From: Methylophaga sp. OBS3
GTDB taxonomy: Bacteria > Pseudomonadota > Gammaproteobacteria > Nitrosococcales > Methylophagaceae
Reading direction: 5' to 3'
Assembly: GCF_026319325.1 (NCBI RefSeq)
Contig: NZ_JAPDMU010000007.1
Coordinates: 1 to 48,254, forward strand
DNA length: 48,254 bases
The translations under genes and the position numbers were made by a program. Below the pieces are notes generated by a model, which did not search any database, was not told the origin of the DNA, and saw nothing but the letters and a program-made list of their open reading frames with translations. Shown here piece by piece: positions 16,548 to 26,326 of this stretch. Positions within the stretch are counted from its first letter, which is position 1. Every line of letters starts with the position of its first letter.

Positions 16548-19500
16548 TTAACCAAACTTCGTTTTTGCTAAATCAACAAATTTATCCTGGATGGCATTAA
16601 TTATTGTTTTGTCAGCAAATGAACAGTCAATCAACGTTCGTTTTATTTCTTTTCTTGCATGCTTAACCTGGTTTGGTTTGTTAAAGAAATCGATAATTTG
16701 TGTCACTTCATCAAACATCTTCACCAGTGCTTGCGAAGCAGTTCTGACTTCTTCAACAACACCATCATCGACAATATCGCTGTCATTATCTCGCGTCACT
16801 TCAGCCATTAACGCGTTATAAAACGCATATTCGGTATCACTCAAATTTAAGTCTTTCGCTTGCTGGCTGTATTCTGTTTTGATGTTGTTGAGCATATCTT
16901 TGAGCATTTCTAACTGAACCTCCCATTTGCCATCAGTTTTCTCAATGATGTCACGCAGACGCAAACTCAATGATTTGTAGTACTCAGGATCTTCTTCAAG
17001 ATTGACTGTGATGTGGTGCTTGATAGCACTCTCTATTTCAGAAGCGCGTGACTCTTTGGATTGAATCTTTTCCAGACTCTCTTCAAAGTTTGCGGCCATC
17101 AAATCAACCGGTGGGATTTTTGGATCAATCCCTGTACTGATAATGTGCTCATCCACAAGCCTTTTCACTTTTTCACCAGCATCACTAATATTGAGGCTGT
17201 CATCGCGATATTTGTTTCTCGCCGCGTTCTGAATTTTGCCCCAAAGTTTTAAGTCGGGGATAAATGGCTTAGCAGAAGCATCTGGCAAAATGATGTCGAT
17301 TTGCTTGGCAAAACGTTTAAACAAAATATCAAACTGATGCCGTAAATCTTCATCTTTCAGATACAACACATAATCATCTACATCATTTCCAGTTACAGGA
17401 CTCAGAAATTGTTTGATCTTGGTCTGTGCTGCTTTCAGTTTCGGGACTTCATCTTTCAGCGAATAATACGTGCCTTCAACATCGTCATTACTAAATGATT
17501 TAAGAGCACTGCTGAGATCATCTGACAATCCGTAGTAATCAACAATGAAACCAGCGGACTTGCCTTTATATGTTCGATTTACCCTGGCAATGGCCTGCAT
17601 GAGAGTGTGATCTTTCAAACTTCTATCGATATACATGACTTGTGCAATAGGCGCATCGAAGCCCGTCAGTAACATATCTTTGACTATTAAAAAACTCAGC
17701 GGACTCTTGTCTAATGGCTTTTTAAAACTCTCAACCGCGTTGTCTTGTGAAACTTTGTTTGTGTGCTTAGCGATATATTCAAGGTCATTGTGATTACCCG
17801 AAATAATAACTTCTGAAGGAGGTGCCTTTAACAAATCCAACTGTTTCTTGTATTCAGTTGCTGCGTGGCGGCTACCAACTACAATCATGGCTTTAAAACC
17901 ATTTGGCTGAATATGCTCCCTGTAGTGCTTCAGCAAATCCATACATACCCAACGGATTCTAGCGGGCGCTTCTCGCACAGCCCGTTCAACACCATACTTT
18001 TTCTTTATCTCAAGCTTTTCTTCTTTGCTTTTATCTTTGAAGTATTCTTCGAATAAGGCATCCAGCGAACTACCAACGACGTCCGTTTTTACCTGGCGAC
18101 CTTCATAGATAATTCTAACTGTAGCCCCATCTTCAACAGCTTCATGGATTTTGTAATGATCAATATAGTCACCAAATGCCTGATCCATTTTCTGGCTTTT
18201 CAGCAATGGAGTTCCTGTGAAACCAATCTTAGGAGCGTTCGGTAAAGCAGCGTTAATGGTGGCACCCAAATTACCAAATTGGGTTCGATGTGCTTCATCC
18301 GCCAGCACAATAATTTTGTCACTGGGGTTTAAATCAGTGAAATTACCCTCTTCTTCTGCATCCTGAAATTTCTGCACAGTGGCAGTGACAATATCTGAAG
18401 CATCACTCTTTAGTAATTCTCTAAGCTTACTGACAGATTTTGCATTTTTAATGGTTTCATCTTGGGCATTCGCAAAAGTATCCGTTAGCTGACCATCAAG
18501 TTGTGTGCGGTCAGTGACAAAGACCAATTTGTATTGCTGTAATAGAGGATCTCGGCGGACTTTTAACGCCAGCATCACCATAGTCAGAGACTTACCCGAG
18601 CCTTGTGTGTGCCAAACCACACCTGATTTATCTTTTCGTGACTCACCTGTCTTTAAACGTTCAACAACTTTCCTGACCGCTCTGAATTGCTGGTACCGAG
18701 CAAGCTTTTTAATCAAGCGACCTTCTTCAAGTTCGTAAACAGTGAAGTTAAGGATTAAGTCGAGAAAAATCTCAGGCTTGAACATCCCCATCAACAAACG
18801 TTGTTGGGCGTTGATTTCAGGCTTATCTTTATCCAACTGAAAAGCCACTTTTTCAGCATTGGTTAGATATTCTGCTGATGCGACATCTTGTAGGTTTTTG
18901 GTTCCATTCACATTGCTGTTTTGATCATTCAGCAAATTGTTGATGTCACTGTCAGTGAATGGGTAAGGATCTTTCCAGTCACTATAAAATTGCGCGGTGG
19001 CGCTGATAGTACCGACTTTGGCATGATCGCGAGACATCGCCACCATCATCTGGTTATACCAAAACAGCTTCTGCGCACCCTCATCGTTTTCTGGCTGACG
19101 CAGGTTGGCATAGCGACGAAGTTGGTCAATACCCTCAGCAATGGGGTTACTAGCAAGGTAAGGTGATTTACATTCAATGACCGCTAGAGGCAATCCATTC
19201 ACGAAACAGACAATATCAGGAATGATGGTTTGATTAACGCCCTCAACCTTGAACTGGTTGGTACAGATAAATTCGTTATTCTCAGGATTATCAAAATCGA
19301 TAATTTTGATCGTCTGATCTTTACGGCCTGTTCCCAGATCTTGAGGTTTGGAGGTGTAATGAACCAGCAGCTTATAGATGGACTGGTTGTATTCCATCAA
19401 GCCTGCGTGATTCGGATGCGTTATCTCACGTATCGTTTTACGTAAGTTTTCGTCACTAATCCATGGGTTCAGGCGAACTATAGCCGCTTCCAGACGCTTT

Positions 19501-19667
19501 ACCAGCACCACGTCTCGGTAATAACCTCTTTCACCTTCAGAGGTGCCGTCAGCAAACAACGTCGGGGCAAGTTCAGCACCGGGTACATATTTCCAGCCAA
19601 GTCGCGTTAGTTGCTCAATGGCGGGAAGTTCAACTTTTTCTATTTCATCCTGAAACATGACGTGCAT
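16548..19667 (-). CDS. hsdR: Type I restriction enzyme HsdR (translocase-nuclease)
   Basis: This 1039-residue subunit cuts DNA after ATP-driven translocation. An N-terminal PD-(D/E)xK nuclease has Asp151, Glu165 and Lys167 (PDIVCFVNGL...IECKSP). The SF2 motor has Walker A at about 354-361 (TQGSGKSL), DEAH at 457-460, IGFTGTPL, and late motif VI around QAIARVNRTYKGK, with a helical C-terminal region for binding the methylase. The start could be the ATG at 19665-19667 or the one three codons later; the first lies inside a GTGCATGGATGCAC dyad. The operon order hsdM-hsdS-hsdR is complete. Confidence 0.96.
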   Translation of the reverse strand: MHVMFQDEIEKVELPAIEQLTRLGWKYVPGAELAPTLFADGTSEGERGYYRDVVLVKRLEAAIVRLNPWISDENLRKTIREITHPNHAGLMEYNQSIYKLLVHYTSKPQDLGTGRKDQTIKIIDFDNPENNEFICTNQFKVEGVNQTIIPDIVCFVNGLPLAVIECKSPYLASNPIAEGIDQLRRYANLRQPENDEGAQKLFWYNQMMVAMSRDHAKVGTISATAQFYSDWKDPYPFTDSDINNLLNDQNSNVNGTKNLQDVASAEYLTNAEKVAFQLDKDKPEINAQQRLLMGMFKPEIFLDLILNFTVYELEEGRLIKKLARYQQFRAVRKVVERLKTGESRKDKSGVVWHTQGSGKSLTMVMLALKVRRDPLLQQYKLVFVTDRTQLDGQLTDTFANAQDETIKNAKSVSKLRELLKSDASDIVTATVQKFQDAEEEGNFTDLNPSDKIIVLADEAHRTQFGNLGATINAALPNAPKIGFTGTPLLKSQKMDQAFGDYIDHYKIHEAVEDGATVRIIYEGRQVKTDVVGSSLDALFEEYFKDKSKEEKLEIKKKYGVERAVREAPARIRWVCMDLLKHYREHIQPNGFKAMIVVGSRHAATEYKKQLDLLKAPPSEVIISGNHNDLEYIAKHTNKVSQDNAVESFKKPLDKSPLSFLIVKDMLLTGFDAPIAQVMYIDRSLKDHTLMQAIARVNRTYKGKSAGFIVDYYGLSDDLSSALKSFSNDDVEGTYYSLKDEVPKLKAAQTKIKQFLSPVTGNDVDDYVLYLKDEDLRHQFDILFKRFAKQIDIILPDASAKPFIPDLKLWGKIQNAARNKYRDDSLNISDAGEKVKRLVDEHIISTGIDPKIPPVDLMAANFEESLEKIQSKESRASEIESAIKHHITVNLEEDPEYYKSLSLRLRDIIEKTDGKWEVQLEMLKDMLNNIKTEYSQQAKDLNLSDTEYAFYNALMAEVTRDNDSDIVDDGVVEEVRTASQALVKMFDEVTQIIDFFNKPNQVKHARKEIKRTLIDCSFADKTIINAIQDKFVDLAKTKFG

Positions 19668-19700
19668 GGATGCACTAATGCCGCGAGCGCATGGATGCGC
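19662..19700. repeat. hsdR: Two small palindromes sharing GCATGGATGC between hsdS and hsdR
   Basis: GTGCATGGATGCAC (19662-19675) and GCGCATGGATGCGC (19687-19700) share the core CATGGATG and each has self-complementary ends. The first overlaps the proposed hsdR start codon. They could form small hairpins in the mRNA at the hsdS-hsdR junction. Confidence 0.45.
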
Positions 19701-19711
19701 AGGAGCGGCGA

Positions 19712-21001
19712 CTAGACAGCCACTCGACCCTCCAAATTATTATTATCGAGTTTGACCCGGACTTTACCGGTTAATAGGTCTTGCATTAAGGCTTTTTTTA
19801 TTTTCTCGAACTGATTGAATCTATCATTTGCTAATTCAAGTTTCGATTCGACCGATCGCACTACTGATGCAATCTGCTTTTGCTCATGACCAGATGGCAT
19901 TGGCAAATAAAGCCCCTTGATGATTCCAATTGTAAGTTGGGGTTGCGCACTCCCAAATGCTAGTAGTTCTATTTGTTCACGTAATACAGGGGCATTCATT
20001 AAAAGATGAAGGTACTCAGGAATAACCTTTTCTGAACCATTACGTATGATAGCCATGCCTGAGTTAATTCGGATATGCGCATATGGAACGTCATCACCGT
20101 AATACGCAATATTTCCCACAGTACCCCTTGTTGTTATCACTATATCGCCACGAATCAGTTTTCCTTTTCGCAAAGCATCATCTTTATCCTTGATAAGGAA
20201 CATTTTTTCTTCAAAAACAAAACCGCGCTTGGTTACATTCTTTGCAGACAAAAACAAGCAATGCTCCCACTGGTAAAAATCTTTCTCCTTCGGATATTCA
20301 CTTCCGCGATCACCATCTAAGACTTCGATATCAAATGAATCGATAGTGCCAACATCCCACCCCACCGGTATCCGCCCCACCGGCGAATCCTTGAACTCAG
20401 TATGCCCTATCCCTTTGGTCAACAACTCTTGCATCATGCCTGTCTTAAGGTCTTTCAGCTTGTCGATCTGTGCGCGGGTCTTTTCGATCACGTCATCGAC
20501 GGTGGACAGGATGGCAGCGATTTTTTCTTGTTCGGGAAGTGGGGGGAGCGTTACACGTATTTTCCTAACATTTGAGGACGAAATTTCGGCAAAGGTACTC
20601 CCGGCTGAAACTTTTTCAAGTTCACCCCGAATCCAAGTAATGTATTGATACAAGTATTCTGCTAGTACATCATCCTTACACCGCAAAGACTGAAACCCTT
20701 GATTGGTTGTCATTGGCACAGTATTAATCGCTACATACCCGATACTAGCCCGACTGGTCATCAATACTGTACCCGGCGGGTGTAGCTTGGCGGAACTTTT
20801 ATCTAGCCCAAACTGAGTTATGTATTCCTTCGTACCTGATATGTATTTTGAAGTTCGAGAAGTAATTTCACTCGGTGACACCCAAGGAATTTCACCGCCC
20901 CAATATTCACCTACCGACCTATCTGGGGTTCCGCCACCGACAACATCACAGAATGTGGCAAGTTCAGCTGAAGACCACCCTTCAGGAACTGGATTACTCA
21001 T
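19712..21001 (-). CDS. hsdS: Type I specificity subunit HsdS
   Basis: This 429-residue subunit has two target-recognition domains (about 1-150 and 210-370), each followed by a helical conserved region: [19 protein letters not shown]...[16 protein letters not shown] and [18 protein letters not shown]...[15 protein letters not shown]. The bipartite DNA target cannot be predicted from sequence. The ATG overlaps the hsdM stop by 8 bp, indicating translational coupling. Confidence 0.95.
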   Translation of the reverse strand: MSNPVPEGWSSAELATFCDVVGGGTPDRSVGEYWGGEIPWVSPSEITSRTSKYISGTKEYITQFGLDKSSAKLHPPGTVLMTSRASIGYVAINTVPMTTNQGFQSLRCKDDVLAEYLYQYITWIRGELEKVSAGSTFAEISSSNVRKIRVTLPPLPEQEKIAAILSTVDDVIEKTRAQIDKLKDLKTGMMQELLTKGIGHTEFKDSPVGRIPVGWDVGTIDSFDIEVLDGDRGSEYPKEKDFYQWEHCLFLSAKNVTKRGFVFEEKMFLIKDKDDALRKGKLIRGDIVITTRGTVGNIAYYGDDVPYAHIRINSGMAIIRNGSEKVIPEYLHLLMNAPVLREQIELLAFGSAQPQLTIGIIKGLYLPMPSGHEQKQIASVVRSVESKLELANDRFNQFEKIKKALMQDLLTGKVRVKLDNNNLEGRVAV

Positions 21002-22772
21002 ACCCCAACTCCGTCAGATACACCTTCATCACTTCTTCAGCTTCTGCCACTTGTGAATCCAGTTCTTTCAACGACACCCGGTATTTGTCCCACCACCGTT
21101 CAAGCTGGGTTATGACCTTGGCATCAACATCACCAACAAATTCTCGAATCTGCTCCTTGGATTCTATTGCGGGATTAAAGTCATAGTAGTCTTCATCGCG
21201 TTTGATAAAGACACCGCTGACATCGGTCGCTCCCGGCGTCCTGCCTCCCGCGACACTCGTACATCCCTGTACATCGAACTCTTCCAGTATTTCTTCGCGA
21301 ATATATTCGCTCTCGACTTCTCGAACCGGAATACCACCATGCAAAATCGCCCGTACATCAAAAATTTCTGGTGGTGGGCTAGTGTCGGCATAGCGGCGAA
21401 TATTCAGGTTGTAGTCTTTTTCGGCAATATTCTCCAAAGTCACGATCTTTGAATACCGTTTGATTTCTTCAAAGCCATCAAAGGTCTGAACAATCTTTTC
21501 AAGATCTTGTGGGCGAAGTTTGTTTTGGTTTTTGCCTTCTTCAAATTCCAGTTCGCTGTTGATAAACAGCACCTTGCCCTTGCGTTCAGCCGGTTTGTTT
21601 TTATTGATAATCAGCAAACAGGCAGGGATACCAGTCCCATAGAACAAAGCTGCAGGTAGACCAATCACAGCTTCTAACAGATCATCGTCAAGAATGCCTT
21701 TGCGAATAGCTTTTTCACTGGAGCCACGGAACAGCACACCGTGAGGCATTACTACCCCCATCATGCCCTCTGCATTCAAGCTGGCGATCATGTGCTGAAC
21801 AAAGGCAAGGTCACCGGCATCTTTGGGAGGTGTACCATAGGGGAAACGTCCATAAGAATCAGCGTCGGCTTCATCCTTACCCCATTTTTTAAGGCTGAAT
21901 GGTGGGTTGGCAATGACCCTATCAAAGGTCATCAGTTCGCCATGCTGAGTATGTTGAGGTTCTCTTAGCGTATCGCCCTTTTGAATGTCAGCACTGTAAA
22001 CACCATGCAAGAACATGTTCATCTTGCAGATTGCCCAGGTATTCAGGTTCATTTCCTGACCAAACAGGGATAGGTTAGACGGGTTTTCACCATGCTTAGC
22101 CAGATAATTACGTGTTTGCACCAACATACCGCCAGAACCGACTGTAGGGTCGTAGATACGCATACCCGCATGCGGTTTGAGCAGTGAAACCAGTAAGTAG
22201 ACCACCTCTGATGGCGTGTAGAATTCACCACCTTTTTTACCCGAACTATCAGCGAACATTTTGATGAGATACTCGTAAGCCGTACCCAGTAAATCTGGTC
22301 GTTCGAAATCTTCATTACGCAGACGGTAGCGGCTGAAGTGAGAGAGCAAATCTCTCAGCTTCTTATCAGACAGTTTGTTTTTGATATTGAAATCAATCGA
22401 TACCAACACACCTTCCAGTGTCGGATTGTATTCTTCAATCGCTTCAGTGGCTTTGTTTAACTCTGATCCGATATCGTGTTTGAGATCTTTGATGGTTTCC
22501 CAACGGGCAATGGGCGGAATGTAAAAGGTTTTGTCATATTCGTCTTCATCATCCGCCAGTTCTTTTGCTTGGGCTTCTGATTTGCCCTTGTCCATGTAGT
22601 AACGAATAACACCTTCCTGAGCCTCTTCAAAGGCATCTGAAAGCCGTTTGAGGAACATCATGCCGAAGATGTAATCCTTATACTCTGAGGCATCCATATT
22701 GCCCCGAAGAATGTCAGCGGTTTCCCAGAGAAAAGACTCTAGTTGTTGTAACGTAATCCCATGACTCATCAA
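20994..22772 (-). CDS. hsdM: Type I N6-adenine methyltransferase HsdM
   Basis: This 592-residue protein has the N-terminal helical HsdM domain (1-150), SAM-binding motif DPTVGSGG (208-215) and catalytic NPPF (289-292). It methylates the host copies of the target, and with HsdS it forms the M2S1 core. It is the first gene of the operon; a perfect AACACA-T-TGTGTT palindrome lies 47 bp upstream. Confidence 0.96.
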   Translation of the reverse strand: MMSHGITLQQLESFLWETADILRGNMDASEYKDYIFGMMFLKRLSDAFEEAQEGVIRYYMDKGKSEAQAKELADDEDEYDKTFYIPPIARWETIKDLKHDIGSELNKATEAIEEYNPTLEGVLVSIDFNIKNKLSDKKLRDLLSHFSRYRLRNEDFERPDLLGTAYEYLIKMFADSSGKKGGEFYTPSEVVYLLVSLLKPHAGMRIYDPTVGSGGMLVQTRNYLAKHGENPSNLSLFGQEMNLNTWAICKMNMFLHGVYSADIQKGDTLREPQHTQHGELMTFDRVIANPPFSLKKWGKDEADADSYGRFPYGTPPKDAGDLAFVQHMIASLNAEGMMGVVMPHGVLFRGSSEKAIRKGILDDDLLEAVIGLPAALFYGTGIPACLLIINKNKPAERKGKVLFINSELEFEEGKNQNKLRPQDLEKIVQTFDGFEEIKRYSKIVTLENIAEKDYNLNIRRYADTSPPPEIFDVRAILHGGIPVREVESEYIREEILEEFDVQGCTSVAGGRTPGATDVSGVFIKRDEDYYDFNPAIESKEQIREFVGDVDAKVITQLERWWDKYRVSLKELDSQVAEAEEVMKVYLTELGYE

Positions 22773-22818
22773 TACAAATCCATCTACTTTAGTTTTGATT
22801 GTTATTTAACTTTGCGAT

Positions 22819-22831
22819 AACACATTGTGTT
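22819..22831. promoter_or_regulatory. hsdM: Palindrome upstream of hsdM
   Basis: AACACA-T-TGTGTT is a perfect 13-bp dyad in the 61-bp gap between hsdM and the small membrane gene. It could be an operator for the restriction operon. It differs from the WYL-type dyads elsewhere in the island. Confidence 0.4.
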
Positions 22832-22833
22832 GC

Positions 22834-23124
22834 TCAATATGCCGCAAACACAAAAACGCCAAAAATACCTATAAACATTAACCCTTTAAACCACAGCCTG
22901 AAAGGTGCCCAAAATCGTCTCTGACAGAGTCTTTCTATGTTTTTACGCTGGTCATCAGGTATCTCTTCGAAATCGCCCACATTGAATTCTAGAGCCTTAT
23001 TAGTCTTCAACTGGGCATTGGCAAAAATGGCATAAACAATCCAGGCAAGGCCGCCCCAAAACATTATTGCTGTCCACAGTATTGCCACGAGTGGTGGAAT
23101 ACTTCTAAAGTCTTCAAACATCAC
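22834..23124 (-). CDS. Small two-TM membrane protein
   Basis: This is a 96-residue protein with TM segments at about 10-34 and 74-95 and a charged cytoplasmic-type loop between them (FEEIPDDQRKNIERLCQRR). The family was not recognised. Its ATG overlaps the metallophosphatase stop (ATGA), so it is the last member of the three-gene unit that starts opposite the WYL regulator. Membrane partners of this size are common in defence operons as effectors; that is inference. Confidence 0.65.
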   Translation of the reverse strand: MMFEDFRSIPPLVAILWTAIMFWGGLAWIVYAIFANAQLKTNKALEFNVGDFEEIPDDQRKNIERLCQRRFWAPFRLWFKGLMFIGIFGVFVFAAY

Positions 23125-24065
23125 CCTTCCACCCAGACAAAATTATCCTCAGAAAGGACATGCTCGCCATCCCAACGATAGGCACAGAGTTTACCCTTAT
23201 GGCCAGATGATGTGTGTTGGGCTGCGATACTGTAATCGAGAATGGCAATGTGATCGGTTCTCGGCTTTGGTGTTCCCGTTAGCCAGTAGTGACCTAAGAA
23301 AAGTGGCTTGTCACCTTCATAACCAGGAAGGAGATCATCCGCGATGGGATCGTGGGGCACCTTTTCAATCACATCATCAGGAACAATTGCTAAATCTCTG
23401 TAGGTGAACTTGTCTGTTTCCCACCAGCGTGTACGAATATTCATTCTGTGATTGTTATCTTTATCAAAGAATCCTTCACTATCAGCCGGCAATGGAATTT
23501 CCAAGCCTTTCAACAGAGTTTCTGCAGCCTCGAATGCATCCGTTCCTTTTTCGGTGACGTCATACCATGCCAAATTCTTCAGTGTGTTATCTGATTTCAA
23601 TAGTGGCTTTATGTTCTTCAGAGATTTTTCATCCCAACAAGCATGAATGACTCTGAGGCCTTCCAAATCCAAGAAAACAGGTAATGTTTTAAACCAAGAG
23701 ATGAACTCATGATGAAGCTGACTCCCCTCCCCAACCTGGTCGAGAAAAGCTGCATGTTGGTTTTGATTTTTTTCTGAATGAGGACGAAGGTACTCACCCT
23801 CGTTTTTAGGGTCTGGTGTTGCATAAGCCACTGCGTTGAATTCATGGTTACCCATCACCGCAAGTGCAGTGTTGTTTTCAACCATGGCTTTTGCAATGAG
23901 TACGGAATCGATTTGCTCTGGGCCTCTATCTACAAAGTCACCGAGGAAAATCACTTTCCTTGTAGAGTGTGACCAGTACTGGCCATTGTGCTGATAACCG
24001 AGTTTTTCTAGGAGTTTTTTGAGGGGAGTTGCATAACCATGAATATCCCCGATGAGGTCGTACAT
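23121..24065 (-). CDS. Calcineurin-like metallophosphatase (PrpE/ApaH-like)
   Basis: This protein of about 314 residues has the classic metallophosphoesterase blocks LIGDIHGYATPL, FLGDFVDRGP, VMGNHEFNA and a later FLGHYWLTG. The start is taken at ATG 24063-24065, which sits behind a GGAG site; an ATG four codons upstream lacks one. ApaH/PrpE relatives split dinucleoside polyphosphates or phosphoproteins. It lies in the unit 24519-22834 that begins at the WYL regulator dyad, so an alarmone- or nucleotide-related role in that system is possible. Confidence 0.88.
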   Translation of the reverse strand: MYDLIGDIHGYATPLKKLLEKLGYQHNGQYWSHSTRKVIFLGDFVDRGPEQIDSVLIAKAMVENNTALAVMGNHEFNAVAYATPDPKNEGEYLRPHSEKNQNQHAAFLDQVGEGSQLHHEFISWFKTLPVFLDLEGLRVIHACWDEKSLKNIKPLLKSDNTLKNLAWYDVTEKGTDAFEAAETLLKGLEIPLPADSEGFFDKDNNHRMNIRTRWWETDKFTYRDLAIVPDDVIEKVPHDPIADDLLPGYEGDKPLFLGHYWLTGTPKPRTDHIAILDYSIAAQHTSSGHKGKLCAYRWDGEHVLSEDNFVWVEG

Positions 24066-24093
24066 CACTTTCTCCATGTGATCATTACTAAAA

Positions 24094-24519
24094 CTAACGC
24101 TGAGTTATGCCAAGCTTCTCTGATGGTATATCGTTTTCCCAAAACAAAGCCTGTGTTTTGATTTTCCCTTTGTCAGGAAGTGTAGTTAGTTCAATTTGGC
24201 CAAGGTGTTCATCCTCTAATTCGAGGAAAAGCTGATGGACGTAATCCAGATCGTAGTAACCATCTAGCTTTTCGACTAGGACAGCTTCACCATCATGGAC
24301 ATCAATATAGCTGTATTTCGACTCACTTGAGTAAGGCACAGAGACATCATCACCACTAACAAAACCACCAACGGATGCTCTGATATTTTTGATTGTTCTG
24401 CCACTGTTATTGACCAGGTATATTTCTTCGCTTCCACCGGAAATCCAGATAGTTGCTTTACCTAGCTTTTGGCTAATGAGTCGATGAGGTAATTCGGGGC
24501 TTGGTATTCGTTCAGCCAT
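24094..24519 (-). CDS. Hypothetical protein, first gene of the WYL-linked minus-strand unit
   Basis: About 141 residues from the ATG at 24517-24519, which follows an AAGGA site (an upstream ATG at 24552 would add 11 residues). It is mostly beta-strand (IWISGGSEEIYLVNNSGRTIKNIRASVGGFV), acidic, without signal peptide. No domain was recognised. It runs into the metallophosphatase after 28 bp. The dyad at 24571-24587 lies 52 bp upstream of its start and is shared with the divergent WYL regulator. Confidence 0.65.
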   Translation of the reverse strand: MAERIPSPELPHRLISQKLGKATIWISGGSEEIYLVNNSGRTIKNIRASVGGFVSGDDVSVPYSSESKYSYIDVHDGEAVLVEKLDGYYDLDYVHQLFLELEDEHLGQIELTTLPDKGKIKTQALFWENDIPSEKLGITQR

Positions 24520-24570
24520 GTCATGACATCCTTGTGTTTTCGTTGTTATCATCGCATTTTAAAGCCGTAA

Positions 24571-24587
24571 GCGACATATGTTGTCGC
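24571..24587. promoter_or_regulatory. WYL-regulator operator 1 (divergent promoter)
   Basis: GCGACA-TATGT-TGTCGC is a perfect 6-bp dyad with a 5-nt spacer, placed midway between the divergent starts at 24519 and 24634 (52 and 46 bp away). The same NCGACA-N5-TGTCGN pattern occurs at 25641 and 27890. It is the expected autoregulatory site of the WYL protein. Confidence 0.7.
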
Positions 24588-24633
24588 CAATGAATTAGAT
24601 AATCTTGTCGAGATTAACAGAGAAAGGGAAAGT

Positions 24634-25620
24634 ATGTCTGATACATCATTACGCTATCTTTACATGCTACAAAGTATTCCAAGACACCCAAACTCTGTAA
24701 GCACTCTAGAACTAAAAGAAAAATTAGCTGATGCTGGATTTGAAATAAATCTGAGAAGTATTCAACGAGACTTAGAAAAACTCTCTGTTAACTATCCGCT
24801 GTTTTGTGAGGAGCAAATACGACCATACCGGTGGTCTTATTCTGCTGACGCTTCTGTACAGTTTTTACCTGCATTGGACTTACCTTCAGCGATTACTTTA
24901 GAACTTGCTAGAGCCTACCTACAGCCTCTTCTTCCGCCAAAGCTGCTAAACCACCTAAAACCACACTTTGATGAGTCTCAGGCTGTTTTAAGACGAAATG
25001 GTAACCCGATCTCACACTGGCCTGAAAAGATCCGCTTTTTAAGTCGTGGCCTGATTGGTAAACGCCCCGAAATCGAAGCAGAACATTTGGAAATACTCGC
25101 TGAAGCGATTCTTAATAATGAAAAATGTCTGGCCATTTATCAAGCAAGAAAATGGAAGGAAAAGGAAGAAATTATTATTTCACCACTAGGATTAGTGTTT
25201 AGAGATCCTAACACCTATTTGATTGCTAAAGTTGATGGTAAAGACAACATAAGACAGCTTGCTCTACACCGCTTTTCACTCGTTGAGAAAATACAACAAT
25301 CTTTTGTAGATAGCTTTGATATTGATGATTTCATTGACTCTGGTGAGATGCATATTCTTCACTCAAATAAGCAAGTACATCTAGAACTTATTTGTGACAA
25401 ACCAGACATGAATCATTTACTCGAAACACCTTTAGACATAAGCCAGACAATCACACATGAAAAAGACGATAAATTCCATTTAAGCGTTACGCTACCGGAT
25501 ACGACAGATTTGAGGTGGTGGCTAATTGCTCAATCGGCACATCTAAAAGTTGTTGAACCGATATGGCTTAAATCTGAAGTTATTACACTCCTGGAAAAAG
25601 GGCTGAATAAACAGAAGTAA
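24634..25620 (+). CDS. WYL-domain transcriptional regulator (BrxR/CapW-like, defence-type)
   Basis: This 328-residue regulator has an N-terminal winged helix (about 5-75, STLELKEKLADAGFEINLRSIQRDL). A middle linker leads to a WYL domain (about 150-225; CLAIYQARKWKEK, ISPLGLVFRDPNTYLIAKV, LALHRFSLVEKI) and a WCX-like C-terminus (about 235-320). This layout is that of BrxR/CapW-type regulators, which bind inverted repeats and de-repress phage-defence genes upon sensing a nucleic acid or nucleotide. A GGGAAAG site precedes the ATG. Three matching dyads in this island give it a plausible regulon. Confidence 0.9.
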   Translation: MSDTSLRYLYMLQSIPRHPNSVSTLELKEKLADAGFEINLRSIQRDLEKLSVNYPLFCEEQIRPYRWSYSADASVQFLPALDLPSAITLELARAYLQPLLPPKLLNHLKPHFDESQAVLRRNGNPISHWPEKIRFLSRGLIGKRPEIEAEHLEILAEAILNNEKCLAIYQARKWKEKEEIIISPLGLVFRDPNTYLIAKVDGKDNIRQLALHRFSLVEKIQQSFVDSFDIDDFIDSGEMHILHSNKQVHLELICDKPDMNHLLETPLDISQTITHEKDDKFHLSVTLPDTTDLRWWLIAQSAHLKVVEPIWLKSEVITLLEKGLNKQK

Positions 25621-25640
25621 TTTCTCCCATAAATACATTA

Positions 25641-25657
25641 ACGACAGTATTTGTCGC
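25641..25657. promoter_or_regulatory. WYL-regulator operator 2
   Basis: ACGACA-GTATT-TGTCGC has the 5-bp arms CGACA/TGTCG and a 5-nt spacer, the same geometry as operator 1. It lies 41 bp upstream of the ATG at 25698, in the 77-bp gap after the regulator gene, giving that gene its own controlled promoter. Confidence 0.7.
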
Positions 25658-25697
25658 TTTGTATGTAAAGCTGTAATTATCAGTAAAGGAGATTCGA

Positions 25698-26324
25698 ATG
25701 GACTTCAAACAACTGCTAGAAAATGAAATTGCTCATCTTGGAAACCATTACATTCTCTCCAAGCTAGGTTACCTAAAACCAACAATCAAACAACAGAGTC
25801 GTTTGAGTAGCGTTATTTCATCCCCCCACCTAGGCATTGACGATACTCTATTTGATATTAAATACAGTAATAAAGACTACATCTATAAACTTGCTGAGAT
25901 ATGCGGGATTAATAAGAATCTTGCAAAAGAGTTTATCCAAAGTGCAGAAGTTGCTTTAGAAAAAGAAGCGAATACTTTTAAACCCTATATTTTTATTAAT
26001 ACTGGTTTCAAAAGGACTTCTCAGCCTGTTTTTGCACTAGCAGCGAGCGAGCATTTGAGATACCTAACGTTACCCAAGGACTTAATCAATAAACCTGCCC
26101 TAGAGCAACTATCAATAGTTCATGAAAAGATTGATTTACACCTGACTCACTCTCAAGGAGTCGTGGGAATATGGGGTAACGTAATTTCCTATTTCTACGT
26201 TTATGATCGTGGGGCTGCACTTGAAATATCACCTGCAGGGAAAATACTGAGTAGTCATGACGACTATGAGCCTGACTCGCATGCACAGCTTTCAATCAAA
26301 GGTAGAGAACTTAAATTTGGATAA
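25698..26324 (+). CDS. Orphan 208-residue protein under WYL-type operator
   Basis: I do not recognise this protein. It is soluble, without signal peptide or membrane segment, helical in the first 100 residues and with mixed strands in the C-terminal half (VVGIWGNVISYFYVYDRGAALEISPAGKI). A strong AAGGAG site precedes the ATG. It lies between the regulator and the convergent HEPN/GIY-YIG operon and carries its own copy of the operator, which suggests a main role in the system, for instance as sensor or effector. Confidence 0.75.
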   Translation: MDFKQLLENEIAHLGNHYILSKLGYLKPTIKQQSRLSSVISSPHLGIDDTLFDIKYSNKDYIYKLAEICGINKNLAKEFIQSAEVALEKEANTFKPYIFINTGFKRTSQPVFALAASEHLRYLTLPKDLINKPALEQLSIVHEKIDLHLTHSQGVVGIWGNVISYFYVYDRGAALEISPAGKILSSHDDYEPDSHAQLSIKGRELKFG

Positions 26325-26326
26325 TG

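Noticed and set aside
22819..22831. Fourth WYL operator before hsdM
   Set aside because: The dyad AACACA-T-TGTGTT has a different sequence and spacing from the three CGACA-N5-TGTCG sites.
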